IMG/VR virus record: IMGVR_UViG_3300049791_000030
Coordinates: 1-51,862 of that record
DNA: 51,862 nt
Strand: one strand, 5' to 3'
Source of the DNA: a virus
Part shown: positions 28,623 to 37,549 of the stretch, piece after piece
Numbering within the stretch: the first letter of the stretch is position 1
Layout of the letters: every line of letters begins with the position of its first letter
Program-made: the position numbers and the translations under genes
The notes under the pieces: generated by a model
Database searches by the model: none
Seen by the model: only the letters and a program-made list of their open reading frames with translations
Told to the model about the DNA's origin: nothing

Positions 28623-30332
28623 TTGGCATGTGTTGAGCGCGTTAAACATGATGTAGAACATTGCACATCTGACAAAGGTTTGCAGGTATTTTATGATGAT
28701 GGTAAAAATACTTTTACGGGGTATTGCTTTAGTTGTGCTGCGAAAGGATTTGAAGCGTATGTAGCTGACCCCTACAACGGCAAACAGCCTAAGCCCCCTA
28801 AGCGTAAAAGTGAAGATGAAATTGAAGAAGAGATTCAAGAGATTCGTAATCTCAAGTCCCCTCGTGAAGATCATCGGGGTATTGCAGCAGAATACTTTGC
28901 ACGCTCGGGTATCAAGCTCGCTTATAGTGAGTATGATGGTAAAACACCATTTACATTTAACTTCCCGTACACAATTGATGGGAAGTTAGTTGGTTATAAA
29001 GCCATTATGCTTGATAAGAAAGCTATGTGGTCTATTGGGGATATTAAAGGTGCTGATCTTTTTAACTGGGAGATTGCTAAAAAAGCGGGTGTTAAACGTT
29101 TGTATGTAACGGAAGGAGAATGGGACTGCCGAGCGCTAGAAATGATGCTTGAGGCTCATGCCGCCAAACGTAAAAGCCAGTGGAATAAGTTTGCAGTTGT
29201 GAGTTTGCCTCATGGTGTTGGAAGTGCTGTGACAACTCTTGGTCGTATGCGTAAAGAGATCGATAAATTCTTCACCGAGACAGTGCTAGTCCTAGATAAC
29301 GATGAAGCGGGTAAGAAAGCAGTAAAAGATGTACAAAAGATTCTTCCTGATATTAAAGTTGCCGTATATCCAACCAACGCCAAAGATGCAAATGAAGTGT
29401 TGTTGAAAGGTGACGGTGATTTGTTTGCAGATTTCTGCATTTGGAAAAGTGCAAAGCCAACAAGTGAAGGTGTGGTTGGTGTATCAACTGTACTTGCTCG
29501 TGATGATGCAGCTCCACTTCCGGGGTTTTCTTATCCTTGGCAGGCACTTACAGATATGAACTGCTCTCAACGTATGGGCGAGGCTACTTGTACTGGTGCC
29601 GGTGTTGGCCTTGGTAAGACTCTCTTGTCCCATATGAAAACTGCACACAACATTATTGAACACAAAGAAAAAGTATTTTCTGTTTTGCTTGAAGAGCCCA
29701 ACCGCTCTACTCTGTACAATATTGCAGGTAAGATTGATGGTATTCCTTATCATTTGCCAAGTGCTCATGAACTGAATCGAGAACAGTATCTTGAGACAGC
29801 TTACAGCCTTGAAGGTAAATTGTTTTTGTGGGAAAGTGACGGACAGGCAGCAGCTAATCGATTCGACATTGAGGAGATTGTAAAAGCTATCCGCTACAAT
29901 GCTATGGAGTACGGTGTTCGGTTTGTTGAGATTGACAACATGACTCGTTTGGTGGATCATCTGTCTAGTGCAGAGGCTAACGAATTTATCAACAAATGGT
30001 CTTCTGAGATTGCCAACCTTGCAGCAGAGCTTGATATTCACATTGGTGTGTACAGCCACTTGAACCCGCCAAAAGGTAAAGATGCAAAAGATCACGAGAA
30101 TGGTGGTGAGGTATTTGCTTCCCAATTCACAGGTTCTCGTGGTATTATGCGAGCATTCCCTTTGCTGATGAGTTTTGAGCGTAACAAACATGCTTCGGGA
30201 GATTTGAAGTCAAACAGCTTTATCGGGTGTATTAAAAACCGAATGTTTGGCGGTGAAGATAAGTTCAAGACTCAGTATCAATCTAATACAGGTTTGCTCC
30301 TTCAGTATGAATGGGAAGGAGATTCACTTTAA
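28623..30332 (+). CDS. T7-type DNA primase-helicase
   Basis: 569 residues, TTG start behind TTGGAGAATTTAAA. Order as in T7 gp4: N-terminal zinc ribbon (HCTSD, then YCFSC), TOPRIM primase core (YVTEGEWDCRAL with the catalytic Glu, then VLDNDEAG), and a RecA-like hexameric helicase with P-loop GAGVGLGKT (325-333) and Walker B FVEIDN. It unwinds DNA at the fork and makes RNA primers for the polymerase encoded next. Full length for the family. Confidence 0.92.
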   Translation: MACVERVKHDVEHCTSDKGLQVFYDDGKNTFTGYCFSCAAKGFEAYVADPYNGKQPKPPKRKSEDEIEEEIQEIRNLKSPREDHRGIAAEYFARSGIKLAYSEYDGKTPFTFNFPYTIDGKLVGYKAIMLDKKAMWSIGDIKGADLFNWEIAKKAGVKRLYVTEGEWDCRALEMMLEAHAAKRKSQWNKFAVVSLPHGVGSAVTTLGRMRKEIDKFFTETVLVLDNDEAGKKAVKDVQKILPDIKVAVYPTNAKDANEVLLKGDGDLFADFCIWKSAKPTSEGVVGVSTVLARDDAAPLPGFSYPWQALTDMNCSQRMGEATCTGAGVGLGKTLLSHMKTAHNIIEHKEKVFSVLLEEPNRSTLYNIAGKIDGIPYHLPSAHELNREQYLETAYSLEGKLFLWESDGQAAANRFDIEEIVKAIRYNAMEYGVRFVEIDNMTRLVDHLSSAEANEFINKWSSEIANLAAELDIHIGVYSHLNPPKGKDAKDHENGGEVFASQFTGSRGIMRAFPLLMSFERNKHASGDLKSNSFIGCIKNRMFGGEDKFKTQYQSNTGLLLQYEWEGDSL

Positions 30333-30343
30333 GGAGCTAGGAT

Positions 30344-32488
30344 TTGAAAAGTATTTATAACTGGAAGCAAGCAACAGTAGCTGACTTGGAAAGTGATAAC
30401 CTTCTTGATAAGGCAACCAAGCTTCATGTTCTTGGATTTCAGATGAACGAAAAAGATATTCAGACTTTTAGAGGTTCCTCCGAATCACAAAGGATTGTGA
30501 AGTTCTTTCAGTGGCATGTCGATAATGACATACCAATCGTTATGCATAATGGTATTTCATTTGACGTACCTTTAATGGAAAAGTTGTTTGGTATTGATCT
30601 GTCTAAGCTGATGCTTATTGATACCTTAGCCCTTAGTTGGTATTTGAACCCTGAACGAAAAACTCATGGTTTGGGAACTTTTCATGAAGAGTATGGGATC
30701 GAGAAGCCTCCTGTTGACGATTGGTCTGAGCAACCATATGAGGTGTATCAAAACCGGGTAGTGGAAGACGTTAAGATCAACCAAGCTTTGTGGAAAGACC
30801 TTAAGAAACGTTTGATTGAGTTATACACAACGGCAAAGACAGAGATTGATGCTGGTGCTGTGGGTGGTAAGCGTATCTCTGATGATGAAGTGTTGGCTAT
30901 TGATGAATTGAGAGGTTTGTCTGTAGAACAACATATTAACCGACTACTTACTTTCTTGATGTTTAAGATGGACTGTGCTCGGCTGCAAGAGAAAACTCGT
31001 TGGGAAGTTGATACAGAACTTCTTTTCAAATCAGAAAAGAAACTTGAAGCAATTGTAAACGAAACAACAGAAGCTCTAGAAGCTGTAATGCCAAAGGTTC
31101 CCCAATACACAAAGAAAGAGAAACCAAAGAAGCCTTTTAAGAAGGATGGCAGCCTTTCCGCAACAGGTGTTAAATGGAAAGAGTTGATGGAGGTTTATGA
31201 AGCAAAAGAAGTAGATGAGTACGGCACTTTGCGAGTTGAAAGTACGGAAGTTAAGGGAGTTTTTAAGGTATTAAACGGTTATGAGGAACCAAAGGCATCT
31301 TCACCTGCCCAAGTGAAAGCTCTTCTTTATTCACATGGTTGGGTGCCTACATCATTCCGTTATGAAAAGGATGAAGAAGCTTTTAACGCTTGGATTGAAA
31401 AGAAACCCAAGGAAGGTTCTCATAACAGCAAATGGACTGAATGGAAAAACAGTAAACCTGAAGAACGTGCAATTCCTCAGATCAGTGTTGGTGGAGATGA
31501 CGGTAAAGAGTTATGCGAGTCTGTATTAGAGTTGGCTGAAGATGTGCCAGCTATTCGCAAGTATGCAGAATATAACGTAGCCAAACACCGACTAGGTGTA
31601 ATCAAGGGCTTTATCCGTGACCTTAAAGATGGGAAATGGTTACAAGCTCGTATTGGTGGCTTTACTAATACTTTGCGGGTCATGCACCGTGAAATTGTAA
31701 ATTTGCCGGGGGTAGACAAGCCTCATGGAGATTTGATTCGTGGTGTTCTGGTTGCTGGGGAAGGTAAAATAAGTGTTGGTTCCGACCTTAGCAGCCTTGA
31801 GGACCGTACAAAGCACCATTTTATGTTGCCATATGACCCAGAATATGTAGCCACAATGCAGGAGGACGATTTTGACCCACATATCCTGATGGCTCTTACT
31901 GCTAAGATGGTGAGCCAAAAAGAGTACGACGATTTTAAACGTGGTGAAAAGTCAAGCAACGCTAAAGCGGCGAGGAAGAAAGGTAAGACAACAAACTACG
32001 CATCTGTGTACAATGCTGGGGCTGCCAAGATTGCTCAGGCAGCAGGCGTAAGCCTAAAAGAAGGTAAGACACTTCACGAAGCTTATTGGAAACTTAATTG
32101 GTCTGTTAAAGCTATTGCAGATGAACAGGTGGTTATTCGGGACAGCCGAGGGCGTAAGTGGTTGGTAAACCCCATTAATGGCTTTTGTTATGCTTTGCGT
32201 TCTGAGGCTGACAGGTTCTCAACATTAGCTCAAGGTACAGGTTCGTACTTTTTTGATATATGGGTTGATGAAGTTCTTGAAGAACAACAACGTCGGTATA
32301 ATAAGAAAACCTTGACCGGTGAGTTTCATGACGAAAATGTCTTTGTAATCAAGGACTTACCGAAGTACCGAGAAGAGTTTAAGGAAATTATTGGTACGTC
32401 TATTGACATTGTTAATGAAAAGTTTAAGCTACGCAGGAAGCTTGGGTGTGAGACACAGTTTGGTTATAGATATTCCCAGATCCATTGA
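30344..32488 (+). CDS. DNA polymerase, family A (T7-like)
   Basis: 714 residues, TTG start 10 bases after GGAG. N-terminal 3'-5' exonuclease with Exo I-like ADLESDNLLDKATKLH (similar to T7 gp5). Polymerase motif A SDLSSLEDR (about 480-488), motif B RKKGKTTNYAS..N.G (about 543-560), motif C FHDENV with H662-D663-E664. Length matches T7-like replicative polymerases. No separate thioredoxin gene is seen here; T7 uses the host protein, but whether this one does is unknown. Confidence 0.93.
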   Translation: MKSIYNWKQATVADLESDNLLDKATKLHVLGFQMNEKDIQTFRGSSESQRIVKFFQWHVDNDIPIVMHNGISFDVPLMEKLFGIDLSKLMLIDTLALSWYLNPERKTHGLGTFHEEYGIEKPPVDDWSEQPYEVYQNRVVEDVKINQALWKDLKKRLIELYTTAKTEIDAGAVGGKRISDDEVLAIDELRGLSVEQHINRLLTFLMFKMDCARLQEKTRWEVDTELLFKSEKKLEAIVNETTEALEAVMPKVPQYTKKEKPKKPFKKDGSLSATGVKWKELMEVYEAKEVDEYGTLRVESTEVKGVFKVLNGYEEPKASSPAQVKALLYSHGWVPTSFRYEKDEEAFNAWIEKKPKEGSHNSKWTEWKNSKPEERAIPQISVGGDDGKELCESVLELAEDVPAIRKYAEYNVAKHRLGVIKGFIRDLKDGKWLQARIGGFTNTLRVMHREIVNLPGVDKPHGDLIRGVLVAGEGKISVGSDLSSLEDRTKHHFMLPYDPEYVATMQEDDFDPHILMALTAKMVSQKEYDDFKRGEKSSNAKAARKKGKTTNYASVYNAGAAKIAQAAGVSLKEGKTLHEAYWKLNWSVKAIADEQVVIRDSRGRKWLVNPINGFCYALRSEADRFSTLAQGTGSYFFDIWVDEVLEEQQRRYNKKTLTGEFHDENVFVIKDLPKYREEFKEIIGTSIDIVNEKFKLRRKLGCETQFGYRYSQIH

Positions 32489-32513
32489 TCCAAAAAGAAA
32501 TTCAAAATAACAC

Positions 32514-32541
32514 TAGACACCCCCAACCAGTATGCTAAACT
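32514..32541 (+). promoter_or_regulatory. Sigma70-type promoter
   Basis: TAGACA, 16-base spacer, TAAACT, ahead of the small genes and the single-stranded DNA-binding protein gene. Confidence 0.5.
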
Positions 32542-32573
32542 AGACACAACGAAATAAAACTAGGAGAGAAAAT

Positions 32574-32807
32574 ATGAGTGACCAAGACGTGATTAACAAA
32601 GCTCAAGAAAATGTAGACTTTATTGTCCGGCAGTTATCGGGGTTCAAAGTCCCAGCTTTTCGAGGCTCTGCAAAGTTTCTGGAATCTGTACTGAACCACA
32701 ACGGCTTCAGTAATGTTAAAATTGAATTTGATGTAACCAATATGTACAAACCAACTGTAAAACAGGCACTTCCTACCACTGTACTTTTTGAAGGAGAAGC
32801 AAAATGA
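32574..32807 (+). CDS. Hypothetical protein
   Basis: 77 residues, begins MSDQDVINKAQENVDF, ATG behind AGGAGAGAAAAT. Helix then strands; no family recognised. ATGA overlap with the next gene. Confidence 0.6.
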   Translation: MSDQDVINKAQENVDFIVRQLSGFKVPAFRGSAKFLESVLNHNGFSNVKIEFDVTNMYKPTVKQALPTTVLFEGEAK

Positions 32808-32983
32808 GCAAATTTAAATACAGCTACGCACTGATTGAAGTTGGTACGGGTAAAGTTATGTCCACTCTAGAAACTCGCGATTGGGCACGAATTATGAAGG
32901 GTGATTACGAACACACTTATGGCTGCAAAGTTAAGATTGTACAGTCTAAATACCAACTAATTGATCAGAAATTTATTCGCTAA
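32804..32983 (+). CDS. Hypothetical basic protein
   Basis: 59 residues, begins MSKFKYSYALIEVG; basic, strand-rich. No family recognised. Confidence 0.58.
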   Translation: MSKFKYSYALIEVGTGKVMSTLETRDWARIMKGDYEHTYGCKVKIVQSKYQLIDQKFIR

Positions 32984-32993
32984 GGAGCTTGAC

Positions 32994-33161
32994 ATGAAAC
33001 TCGCATACAAATATGATGTTCACGGTGACAACGGTGTTAATCTAGTAGCTAACAGCTTGAAGGTTGCACGACAATACAAGAAAGAAATACGAGCCGCTGG
33101 CTCTGAGGCTTACATTGTGAAGCAGCAATACATGCCAATCTTTGGGAAGGTGGTTAGCTGA
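32994..33161 (+). CDS. Hypothetical basic protein
   Basis: 55 residues from the ATG at 32994 behind AAGGAGCTTGAC. Begins MKLAYKYDVHGDNG. TGATG junction with the next gene. Confidence 0.58.
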   Translation: MKLAYKYDVHGDNGVNLVANSLKVARQYKKEIRAAGSEAYIVKQQYMPIFGKVVS

Positions 33162-33367
33162 TGGGCTCCGTAACTATCCGTGATACACAATCAGTTGGTG
33201 ACAGCTTTTCAGAAGTGGAGTATACATTTGAATCATCAAGTGATTTCTTCGCTTGGGATGAATTGAAACGTGAATCCTTGAGCCAAGCTGTTAAATCCTT
33301 TGTTGGTGGCTTTGATGAGTCAGCAGTCACAGGTGTAGAAGTTAAGAAGAAAGAAACGAAGCACTAA
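33161..33367 (+). CDS. Hypothetical protein
   Basis: 68 residues, begins MGSVTIRDTQSVGD; polar. No family recognised. Lies just upstream of the single-stranded DNA-binding protein gene. Confidence 0.58.
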   Translation: MGSVTIRDTQSVGDSFSEVEYTFESSSDFFAWDELKRESLSQAVKSFVGGFDESAVTGVEVKKKETKH

Positions 33368-33443
33368 AAGAATTTAGCGAGAGCTAGATATACCCTCACA
33401 ATAATGTGAACAAAACTATACACAACTAAATAGAGAAAATTAA

Positions 33444-34172
33444 ATGACTACTTCTGTAATTGTAAAGCAACTTCCTAAGTCCGGTACTCTGGAAACTTTT
33501 AACGTCTATGTACTGAATGCTCCAGTGTTCTACGCTGCTGTACACACTACCAAGACTAAATATCAGAGCACAGATAAAGAGTTCAGCCTGACAGCGTTTG
33601 TGGATGAAGCTACTAAGGACAAATTGCTGGACGAAGTGATGCTGAACAAAGGCTTTGCTCTTGTAGGCAAAGACAAGACAACTAAGCCACCACGTCGGAT
33701 TAAGTATCCTTTGTCTAAGGATGTCGAGGAAGGTAAGACTAACTACGATGCTGTAGAAGGTATGTACGGCTTCGGTTTGGCAAAGCCTGAGTTCAGCAAG
33801 AAAGGTAATCCGATGACAGTAAATGTCATTGACAAAGAAGGTCAAGCCTTCACTCAAGATATCGGCAATGGCTCGGTCTGCACTCTGAAATTGTTCGGCT
33901 ATCGTAATCCTGAAGGTCAACTGACTGTTACATTGGACACTGTGCAAGTAGTAGAGCACATTCCTTATGAGGGCCGTACTTCCTCTGATGAAGTTGTTGA
34001 CGATGTTATGGGTAGCTACAAAGTGAAGAAGGTTGAGGCTAAGACTGTTGAAGAGGAAGCTCCGGCACCGAAGGCTAAAGCTGCTCCACAGCAACAGAAC
34101 GATGTAGATACTTCTTTCGAAGAAGATTTGCCATTCAATCGTATCAGTGATCGTCTGTTGATGATTATCTAA
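33444..34172 (+). CDS. Single-stranded DNA-binding protein, T7 gp2.5-like
   Basis: 242 residues. Context (between polymerase and exonuclease), size, an OB-fold-like beta pattern in the first 180 residues and an acidic tail after a Lys/Ala/Pro linker (EEEAPAPKAKAAP, then DTSFEEDLPF) all fit T7 gp2.5. In such proteins the acidic tip with its terminal Phe is normally the last residue; here eleven residues (NRISDRLLMII) follow it. Function is inferred from the tail and position; sequence similarity in the core is not obvious by eye. Confidence 0.75.
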   Translation: MTTSVIVKQLPKSGTLETFNVYVLNAPVFYAAVHTTKTKYQSTDKEFSLTAFVDEATKDKLLDEVMLNKGFALVGKDKTTKPPRRIKYPLSKDVEEGKTNYDAVEGMYGFGLAKPEFSKKGNPMTVNVIDKEGQAFTQDIGNGSVCTLKLFGYRNPEGQLTVTLDTVQVVEHIPYEGRTSSDEVVDDVMGSYKVKKVEAKTVEEEAPAPKAKAAPQQQNDVDTSFEEDLPFNRISDRLLMII

Positions 34173-34215
34173 AGGAACTTTGGGACACGGATGCCCACTT
34201 ATTTAAGGAGAGATT

Positions 34216-34377
34216 ATGAAAGTTGTAAATGAAGACGGCTCTCTTGCATCTTGGCTACAACAAGCACAAGATCGTGGTCTTATCACAGATGGTGAAATTC
34301 ATCTTGATCCTGAGACATATCAAATGTTTCTTGATTGGGAAGCTGAACAGAAACAAACTAAACATACTTTGCACTAA
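34216..34377 (+). CDS. Hypothetical small protein
   Basis: 53 residues, begins MKVVNEDGSLASWL, ATG behind AAGGAGAGATT. Acidic, ends with HTLH. No family recognised. Confidence 0.58.
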   Translation: MKVVNEDGSLASWLQQAQDRGLITDGEIHLDPETYQMFLDWEAEQKQTKHTLH

Positions 34378-34392
34378 TTAGGAGAAATAAAT

Positions 34393-34668
34393 ATGAGCAT
34401 CACCCTGTCGAAAGAATCCTTGTATGAACGCAGCAAGGCACTGTTCAACGAAATCGTAACACTTGAACAAGACTTGGATGCACTCTCTGAAGAATACACC
34501 TATCAGAAGAACGAGAATGAACTTGGTATTGAGAAGGCAGTAGTTAAGTCAACTCTAAAAGCCGCTGAAGTTTATGTTCGTAATAACATTGACAAAGAAG
34601 AAGATAAGATTGCAAAGGCTAAAGACTTTGTAGAGTTTTACAAAGAGATTAGTGGTGAATATAACTAA
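34393..34668 (+). CDS. Hypothetical helical protein
   Basis: 91 residues, begins MSITLSKESLYERSK; charged long helices with coiled-coil spacing. ATG behind TTAGGAGAAATAAAT. Confidence 0.62.
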   Translation: MSITLSKESLYERSKALFNEIVTLEQDLDALSEEYTYQKNENELGIEKAVVKSTLKAAEVYVRNNIDKEEDKIAKAKDFVEFYKEISGEYN

Positions 34669-34683
34669 GGTTTAAATAATATT

Positions 34684-34708
34684 GAGGGCTTTACAGCCCT
34701 CTTTGTTT
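34684..34708 (+). terminator. Intrinsic terminator
   Basis: GAGGGCT/AGCCCTC stem with a TTAC loop, followed by TTTGTTT; 13 bases before the TTG start of the next gene. Confidence 0.8.
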
Positions 34709-34720
34709 AGGAGGTGTATC

Positions 34721-35017
34721 TTGGGTGTAGATGTTGATTCAGTAATTTTCGTAGGTAAACACACGAAAGATCCTCGTGAATACTTTACAGAAGAACAACT
34801 AGAAGGTTTTGATGGTGATTGGCAAGATCATGGAATGGATAGTGAATTGGAAGTTCATCCAGTAAGTGGATATGCCGATTATGGTTGGTATGTTGGATTC
34901 CAAGTTGGTGTAAAAGATCCAGAAGCAACAATTAGGCAGATTCGTTCAGCAGTTGATGACTTTAAAACAATTACTGGTGAAGATGCAGAATTTCATAATT
35001 GGGCTTATTACTGGTAG
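34721..35017 (+). CDS. Hypothetical protein
   Basis: 98 residues from a TTG behind AGGAGGTGTATC; the longer frame would begin in the terminator. Begins MGVDVDSVIFVGK; acidic, with an aromatic GYADYGWYVGF core. No family recognised. Confidence 0.62.
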   Translation: MGVDVDSVIFVGKHTKDPREYFTEEQLEGFDGDWQDHGMDSELEVHPVSGYADYGWYVGFQVGVKDPEATIRQIRSAVDDFKTITGEDAEFHNWAYYW

Positions 35018-35026
35018 GGGGTTTAT

Positions 35027-35236
35027 ATGGGTTGGGGCGGTGGTACACAAATCTTTGATACACTTGTTGAAGCACTTCGTGAAGCTAAAGTAAGTGACAA
35101 ACAATTTAAGACTATTCTCGTTGATGTAAACGAAGCTCTTGAATGTCAAGACTGGGATAATCTTTGCGAATCAGATTATTATGATGATCCTCAAATTAAG
35201 GACATCTTTGATCTTTGGGAGGACGAGGATGAGTAA
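35027..35236 (+). CDS. Hypothetical acidic protein
   Basis: 69 residues, begins MGWGGGTQIFDTLVE, very acidic C-terminus (DLWEDEDE). The family of short MGWGGGT-starting proteins recurs in phages without known function. Overlaps the exonuclease start. Confidence 0.62.
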   Translation: MGWGGGTQIFDTLVEALREAKVSDKQFKTILVDVNEALECQDWDNLCESDYYDDPQIKDIFDLWEDEDE

Positions 35237-36149
35237 ACTCCTACTGATCGATGCGGATACGATCCTCTATGCAGCAGCCTCACAGCAACAAAATAACCAA
35301 TGTCTAGCTACAAATATTGCACAACAACGCACAAAGCTCTTCGAGTCTAAGACTGCGTTCAATGAATGGGCTAAGGAGAACAATCGTGATAAGTCAAACT
35401 ATTCATTTGAAACAATAAGTGAAGTAACTGGTGAACCACGATTTGCTTTCCATACAATCAAACAAAAGATTGATAATATTGTTGAAGTCAGTGGTTGCAA
35501 AGATTACCGTGTATGTATTCAAGGTGAAGGAAACTTCCGAAAGTTCTATGAATCAAAGTTTGTAGATTATAAGGGACAACGTACTGCGAAACCTCTGTTG
35601 TTTGCTGAATGCTTTGATTACATGGAAAAGAAATACAAATCAAAGTGTATTGTGAGCACTGGTCAGGAAACGGATGACTATGTTAACATCGTAGCTTGGA
35701 ATGCTTTAAAGGAAGGTACGAGTAAAGATTTGGTTGTCTCGTATTGCGATAAAGACATCACAGCAAATGGGCAAGGGCAGTATCTTAACTACAATAAACT
35801 TGATAAAGGTGTGTTCTGGCAAGATGAAAAAAGTCAGTACATTGAATATTGGACTCAAGTAATTTGCGGAGATTCAGCAGATAACCTGATGGGACTGGAA
35901 GCAGTTCACAAAGATACTAAAGAGAAGTATGGAATCAAAACGAATGGTGCTGGTCCTGTAGCTGCAACTAAGCTTCTAAGTGGTGTTACATCGGAGAAAG
36001 AAGCCGCTGAAAGGGTGATAGAGGCATACTCCTTGTCATGGCCTGAAGATTGGTTTGAACGCATTTCAGACAACGCTTTCTTCCTATACTTACGGCGTAA
36101 AGAGGGTGAAATGTTCAACTTTAAAGAGTATGTGGCAGGATTGGCATGA
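35229..36149 (+). CDS. 5'-3' exonuclease, T7 gp6-like (FEN/PIN fold)
   Basis: 306 residues from the ATG at 35229, which overlaps the end of the preceding gene. Metal-binding motifs of the FEN family: LLIDADTILY (5-14), QETDDYV, VSYCDKDI and ICGDSADNLMGL. It would remove RNA primers and degrade DNA ends during phage replication and recombination. Size and operon position match T7 gene 6 equivalents. Confidence 0.85.
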   Translation: MSKLLLIDADTILYAAASQQQNNQCLATNIAQQRTKLFESKTAFNEWAKENNRDKSNYSFETISEVTGEPRFAFHTIKQKIDNIVEVSGCKDYRVCIQGEGNFRKFYESKFVDYKGQRTAKPLLFAECFDYMEKKYKSKCIVSTGQETDDYVNIVAWNALKEGTSKDLVVSYCDKDITANGQGQYLNYNKLDKGVFWQDEKSQYIEYWTQVICGDSADNLMGLEAVHKDTKEKYGIKTNGAGPVAATKLLSGVTSEKEAAERVIEAYSLSWPEDWFERISDNAFFLYLRRKEGEMFNFKEYVAGLA

Positions 36150-36676
36150 AGGAACCTTGGCTCAACTACCCACACATCTGGCCTACTAAAAGTTCTTTCC
36201 TTAGTTTTCTGCGTGGTGGTATCAGGCGTGCATTATGGAATCGTTCACCAATCAAGCTTGAGTTTATTAAGAAATACAGACGTAAGATTAAGAACCCCAA
36301 CCCAAAAGGGAAAGTGAAAGAGGTCTGGGGAGGCACTTGCAATCTTTGTGGTGATGAGTTTCCAAGTAATCAATTGAACGTTGACCACCGTGAAGGACAG
36401 AATAGTTTGAGAGAACTTTCTGATTTACAATCTTTTATGGAAAGTATTGTACTTGTTCAAGAAAGTGATCTACAATTCGTTTGTCTGTCATGTCACAAGA
36501 TTAAGAATTTGCAGGAAAGAACAGGAGTAGATTTCGAGACTGCAAGGGTTGAAAAAGCTGTAATTGATATATGCAAAAAGAAACAAGACAAGCAGTGGCT
36601 CTTGGATAAAGGCATTACACCACTAGGTAATGCCAAACTAAGACGCCAACAAATTACTGAGGAGATGTTGAAATGA
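36146..36676 (+). CDS. HNH endonuclease with zinc site
   Basis: 176 residues. Zinc pairs Cys65/Cys68 (CNLCGDEF) and Cys113/Cys116 (CLSCHK) flank the catalytic LNVDH (His81). This is a classical HNH layout. Position between the exonuclease and small replication genes could mean a recombination (junction-resolving) function like the endonuclease next to gp6 in other phages, or a homing enzyme; both remain open. ATGA overlaps on both sides argue for a resident gene. Confidence 0.75.
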   Translation: MKEPWLNYPHIWPTKSSFLSFLRGGIRRALWNRSPIKLEFIKKYRRKIKNPNPKGKVKEVWGGTCNLCGDEFPSNQLNVDHREGQNSLRELSDLQSFMESIVLVQESDLQFVCLSCHKIKNLQERTGVDFETARVEKAVIDICKKKQDKQWLLDKGITPLGNAKLRRQQITEEMLK

Positions 36677-36996
36677 GTGATATGGAACACAACAAGGGTA
36701 AACTTATCCCTTTTGATCTTACAGAAGAAGTTGCCAAAGCTTTGGTTGAAAGTAAGAAAGAGGATTTAGAATATGAAACCTATCTAGAGCAAGTTGAATC
36801 AGACTACACTTGGTACGATGACGATCTTAGCTATGTTAACGGTAGATACTACAAAGCTCAGTTTGAAATCCGTAGCGGAGAGCTTTATGGTTTTGCTGAA
36901 GCTGTAGCTAACGAAGATGGTTCAATTGATTTTAATACCTACCACTACAACGGTGGTGCTCATTGGACTGAAGTAGTAGAGAGGGCTTTGAAATGA
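36673..36996 (+). CDS. Hypothetical acidic protein
   Basis: 107 residues, begins MSDMEHNKGKLIPFD; N-terminus helical, then a beta-rich part with many Tyr. No family recognised. Overlaps both neighbours. Confidence 0.62.
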   Translation: MSDMEHNKGKLIPFDLTEEVAKALVESKKEDLEYETYLEQVESDYTWYDDDLSYVNGRYYKAQFEIRSGELYGFAEAVANEDGSIDFNTYHYNGGAHWTEVVERALK

Positions 36997-37184
36997 CTAA
37001 TAAAACTAAGATGTCCAACCTTGAATCGTTTCAGGAACTAAGCATTCAAATCTCTTGTCTGGATATGAAATTGAGTAAAATTCTAGAGCTACTTAATAAG
37101 CCTGAGATTACTCCTGAAGAAGTTGTCCATGAAGTTAGTGTTAAACAAAGCCCTTACGAAGATTGGGATGAGAATTTCAAATGA
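36993..37184 (+). CDS. Hypothetical protein
   Basis: 63 residues with a short coiled coil (SCLDMKLSKILELL) and an acidic end. ATGA overlaps. Confidence 0.58.
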   Translation: MTNKTKMSNLESFQELSIQISCLDMKLSKILELLNKPEITPEEVVHEVSVKQSPYEDWDENFK

Positions 37185-37300
37185 TCAGTAAAATCAAAGA
37201 ATCTTTCCTATCCAACTGGATAAGCATTGATGAATATGATATTGCATTGGTGCAGTTTTATACTTTCTTCTTTGTCTGGATTCAACAATTGGGAATTTAG
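37181..37300 (+). CDS. Possible small hydrophobic protein
   Basis: 39 residues ending in a hydrophobic aromatic stretch (ALVQFYTFFFVWIQQ) that may span or touch the membrane. ATGA overlap with the gene before. Confidence 0.5.
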   Translation: MISKIKESFLSNWISIDEYDIALVQFYTFFFVWIQQLGI

Positions 37301-37302
37301 AT

Positions 37303-37548
37303 ATGTCCAATGAAAACGTAATTAATTTGTTCCCTAAGAAACCTTTCCAAATAAGTGAAGAGGCAGTATCAAAAGAGTTCTTACTTGAATACTGGAAAGA
37401 GAGGAATAAAACTATTTCTGAAAGCTTCCCTCAAAATTCGGTTTACCAGAAACAAGAGACACTGGATATTATTTTGAATATAAATAATGATTTGTATGAG
37501 CTTGTTTTAGAGCTAAAAGCTAAACTTAAAAATTTGAAAGGAGAATAA
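37303..37548 (+). CDS. Hypothetical helical protein
   Basis: 81 residues, begins MSNENVINLFPKKPF; a single-stranded-DNA-protein-like INLFP start motif also common in plasmid and phage proteins, followed by helices. Function unknown. Confidence 0.6.
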   Translation: MSNENVINLFPKKPFQISEEAVSKEFLLEYWKERNKTISESFPQNSVYQKQETLDIILNINNDLYELVLELKAKLKNLKGE

Positions 37549-37549
37549 A

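Noticed and set aside
33426-34094. 222-codon open frame on the minus strand
   Set aside because: Lies inside the SSB gene in antisense, with no ribosome site and unlikely composition; a shadow of the real gene. The same holds for long antisense frames at 29484-30191 and 11548-12090.
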